From an uncultured Olsenella sp. (GTDB lineage Bacteria; Actinomycetota; Coriobacteriia; Coriobacteriales; Atopobiaceae): a stretch of 26,242 nucleotides of DNA. The notes under the pieces are model-generated. The model did no database searches and had not been told where the DNA came from. It saw nothing but the letters and a program-made list of their open reading frames with translations. A program made the position numbers and the translations under genes. The stretch lies in the NCBI GenBank assembly GCA_900548775.1, contig URLM01000027.1:1-26242 (forward strand). Direction: 5' to 3'. The first letter of the stretch is position 1; each line of letters starts with the position of its first letter. Positions 24,811 to 26,242 of the stretch are shown one piece after another.

Positions 24811-25116
24811 GTGAGGTGGCTCCCCTCGTCGTTGCTTGCGTGTCTGGTAGCTGGCTCTGCGGGCAAGCGGTAGATGCCGTTTCTCGCAGACGTTTTTTGT
24901 CAGCCTTTGAGTTTAGCTAAGCGGTGCCCCAGAGCCCAGCCGAGACCTTCTCGCACACGTTGCGGCAACAATTCGTACGATTGAGGAGGACGGACGAGAA
25001 GAGGCCCCGCCCTGCTGAATTAGTGATACCTACGCCGCAAGGAGTCCAGCATCAAACGCTAACCGAGAGAGTGTCGAGCACAGGAACGGCAGACATTACT
25101 ATCGTTGCAGGAGGTG
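24811..25116. other. Upstream region of uvrA without a supported gene
   Basis: The uvrA promoter should be here on the minus strand; CTGACA (near 24897-24902) is a fair -35 but no good -10 is at the right distance. On the plus strand a GTG-started open frame (24924-25175) has no family features and no ribosome site. A strong GAGGAGG (24977-24984) on the plus strand is not followed by a start codon. Composition is less GC-rich than the genes. Confidence 0.5.
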
Positions 25117-25272
25117 ATGAACCCCAAATACAAGCACCCGGCCAATGGGGCCAGGCGCTACGCAAGACAAACTAGCCGGGAAGCCCCCTCTGTTGCTTGC
25201 ATCATTTGTCATGACGCAGGCAATCTCTTATGTCAGGAGGCACAGATGAATCAATACAGACGTAGGTATTAA
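25117..25272 (+). CDS. Possible micro-protein, 51 residues (or 8-residue peptide from 25246)
   Basis: An open frame starts at ATG 25117 immediately after AGGAGGTG, a near-perfect Shine-Dalgarno but too close to be ideal. A second in-frame ATG at 25246 has its own AGGAGG with good 5-base spacing and would give only MNQYRRRY. The 51-residue product is basic, with Arg/Lys/Tyr-rich ends and a Cys-rich middle (VACIICHDAGNLLC). The stop overlaps another ATG as TAATG (25271-25273), opening a 31-codon frame. I recognise no family. It may be a peptide gene, a leader, or a remnant. Confidence 0.25.
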   Translation: MNPKYKHPANGARRYARQTSREAPSVACIICHDAGNLLCQEAQMNQYRRRY

Positions 25273-25363
25273 TGCTCATAGCCCTCCTATACCACTTTCC
25301 TCTGCACAGTTTCGGGAGAGAGCTTCAATTGGGAGAGTACCCACGCAACTTATCGGTTGAATG

Positions 25364-25369
25364 TTGACA
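25364..25369 (+). promoter_or_regulatory. Consensus -35 hexamer before the small membrane peptide
   Basis: TTGACA on the plus strand lies 90 bp before the ATG at 25460. The best -10 at 17 bp spacing is TCGACA, a weak match, so promoter activity is doubtful on sequence alone. Confidence 0.25.
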
Positions 25370-25459
25370 CTGTGGGCGGAATGGGATCGACAGTAGCAGT
25401 TCTCCAGGCACTGATGGAAGGCACAACCCTGCACACGTTGCCAACTAGGAGGTGAGGCT

Positions 25460-25567
25460 ATGAAATACGCAGGCCTGGGTGCGCCTGAGCCACTGATTAT
25501 TGCGTGCGTTGCCATAGTGGTTGTGGCTCTCCTGCTTGTCGTACGTTCAATCACCAAGAAGCGATAG
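25460..25567 (+). CDS. 35-residue single-helix membrane peptide
   Basis: ATG 25460 follows AGGAGGTGAGGCT, one of the best ribosome sites in the window. The 35-residue product has a short polar start (MKYAGLGAPEP), one hydrophobic helix of about 18 residues (LIIACVAIVVVALLLVV) and a basic tail (RSITKKR), so the tail probably stays in the cytoplasm. It is not one of the small proteins I can name; KdpF-like subunits and type I toxin peptides (short helix plus charged tail) have a similar build, which is only an architectural likeness. It stands alone on the plus strand, converges with the GtrA-like gene, and shares the terminator at 25610-25648. Confidence 0.5.
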   Translation: MKYAGLGAPEPLIIACVAIVVVALLLVVRSITKKR

Positions 25568-25609
25568 GTTAGTACCCAAGAAGGACGTAACTTGCCATTT
25601 TCCCCAAAG

Positions 25610-25648
25610 AAGGTGGCCCGCCCCGTAATAATCAGGGCGGGCCACCTT
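25610..25648. terminator. Bidirectional terminator between convergent genes
   Basis: Perfect 14-bp arms AAGGTGGCCCGCCC (25610-25623) and GGGCGGGCCACCTT (25635-25648) enclose an 11-nt AT-rich loop. It lies between the plus-strand peptide gene and the minus-strand GtrA-like gene. U-tracts are short on both sides (CTTCTTT on the minus strand), but the stem is strong and the position is right for both. Confidence 0.85.
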
Positions 25649-25685
25649 GATAAGCCGTCGTAACGCCGCGACACTACGGAATCCG

Positions 25686-26216
25686 CTACGCCTCCTTGGC
25701 CTCGGCCTTCTTGTCCTTGGAGTCCGGCATGATCCAGAACTTGAGCAACGGGAAGCTCACGACGACGGCTGCCAGCGTGTTCACAAAGGAGGCCACGGTG
25801 CCGGAGAGGCCCGCATCCCAGCCAAAGGTGCCCTGGCAGAAAGCCGTCACATAGCTCGGGAGGATGAGGTTGACCACCACGATGAGCACGGCAAGAAGCG
25901 CGTACTTCCAGGCCGCATCCTTGAAGGAGGTGTCGGAGTCGAACACCAGGAACATCTGCACGAAGAAGTTCACAACCTGCGCCAGCACCTCGGCGATGAG
26001 GAACGTGACAAAACCGCCCAGGTAGTTGGAACCGGGGGTGGTGTAGTCAAACAGCAGGAACTTGAACGGGCTGTTTAGCTGCATCGCATTGATGAAAATC
26101 GCGGTACCCACCCACGTGCACACAAAGCGCGTGATGGTGGAGATGTTCGACAGAACGTTGAACTTGATGAACTGCCAGAGCGTCTTGTGCTCCTCGGTCC
26201 AGGTCTTGAAGCTCAT
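25686..26216 (-). CDS. GtrA-like four-helix membrane protein
   Basis: This 176-residue protein has four predicted membrane helices (about residues 15-45, 66-92, 101-120 and 137-162) and a charged Lys/Glu tail. The start LWQFIKFNVLSNISTITRF resembles the GtrA family's QFIKFGxVG opening, and VNFFVQMFLVFDSD matches the helix-2 end of that family. GtrA-like proteins help move lipid-linked sugars across the membrane in cell-wall or teichoic-acid glycosylation. It is somewhat longer than typical (about 120-150 residues). ATG at 26216; a GGAAGGGG stretch lies about 9 bases upstream. Function in this organism is inferred from family only. Confidence 0.65.
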   Translation of the reverse strand: MSFKTWTEEHKTLWQFIKFNVLSNISTITRFVCTWVGTAIFINAMQLNSPFKFLLFDYTTPGSNYLGGFVTFLIAEVLAQVVNFFVQMFLVFDSDTSFKDAAWKYALLAVLIVVVNLILPSYVTAFCQGTFGWDAGLSGTVASFVNTLAAVVVSFPLLKFWIMPDSKDKKAEAKEA

Positions 26217-26242
26217 CTACTTGCCCCTTCCTTCCCGGCCAC
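26217..26242 (-). CDS. Possible last codons of an upstream gene (cut by window edge)
   Basis: A TAG (26219-26217) sits directly before the GtrA-like ATG, and the preceding codons to the window edge are open, reading GREGRGK in that frame. A basic tail ending flush with the next start would fit an operon. With only 26 bp visible this is a guess. Confidence 0.2.

Noticed and set aside
24811..24960. SOS (LexA) box before uvrA
   Set aside because: No sequence close to the Gram-positive consensus was seen in the upstream 150 bp.
24924..25175. 83-codon plus-strand frame with a GTG start upstream of the micro-ORFs
   Set aside because: No ribosome site, no family features and unremarkable composition; it also overlaps the better-supported start at 25117.
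25276..25674. 132-codon minus-strand frame opposite the membrane peptide
   Set aside because: It runs through the terminator stem, has no ribosome site and no recognisable features.

Overview
The window is a GC-rich chromosomal segment in which almost every gene lies on the minus strand. The gene content and order point to an actinobacterium, most likely of the class Coriobacteriia (Olsenella/Atopobium-like). The evidence is remnants of the actinobacterial uvrC-rapZ-whiA-gap-pgk neighbourhood, WhiA itself, an arginine in the RapZ Walker A loop, and the codon and base composition. The genus is an inference and was not tested by any search.

Layout, in the direction of minus-strand transcription (high to low coordinates). 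A four-helix GtrA-like membrane protein (26216-25686) is followed by a strong bidirectional terminator. Next comes a region of ordinary-looking, less GC-rich DNA with plus-strand micro-ORFs, including a 35-residue single-helix peptide with an excellent ribosome binding site. Then comes uvrA-ybaK-murJ, tightly packed. After murJ there is a tandem array of seven hairpins with a 61-bp period. The histidine operon follows: a fused hisZ-hisG, then hisD, hisC, hisB, hisH, hisA, hisF, hisI and hisE. It is followed closely by an ATP-grasp ligase gene and uvrC. A plus-strand gene for an anchored, propeller-like extracellular protein meets uvrC tail to tail with overlapping stop codons. Then come nanE and a Gfo/Idh/MocA oxidoreductase, a repeat-rich 0.8-kb gap, and rapZ-whiA-gapA-pgk (pgk is cut by the window edge).

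How the genes work together. The his genes encode the whole path from ATP and PRPP to histidine except histidinol-phosphate phosphatase, which is not here. A 30-bp perfect inverted repeat upstream of hisZG looks like an operator. A 22-bp perfect inverted repeat sits just before hisF. UvrA and UvrC serve nucleotide excision repair; UvrB is not in the window. RapZ and WhiA are regulators, normally with YvcK/GlmR between them, but here they abut. GapA and Pgk are consecutive glycolytic steps. NanE handles ManNAc-6-phosphate from sialic acid or ManNAc.

The most unusual content is non-coding: two separate arrays of one 61-bp palindromic repeat family (3984-4191 and 19319-19709), each placed just after the 3' end of a minus-strand gene; a second, 95-bp-period family with GTTGTTACCGG ends (3620-3822); a 21-23-bp tandem repeat (3537-3613); the HisZ-HisG fusion with an unusual cysteine cluster; and the micro-ORF region at 25117-25567. 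I saw no CRISPR-Cas system, tRNA, rRNA, insertion sequence or prophage.
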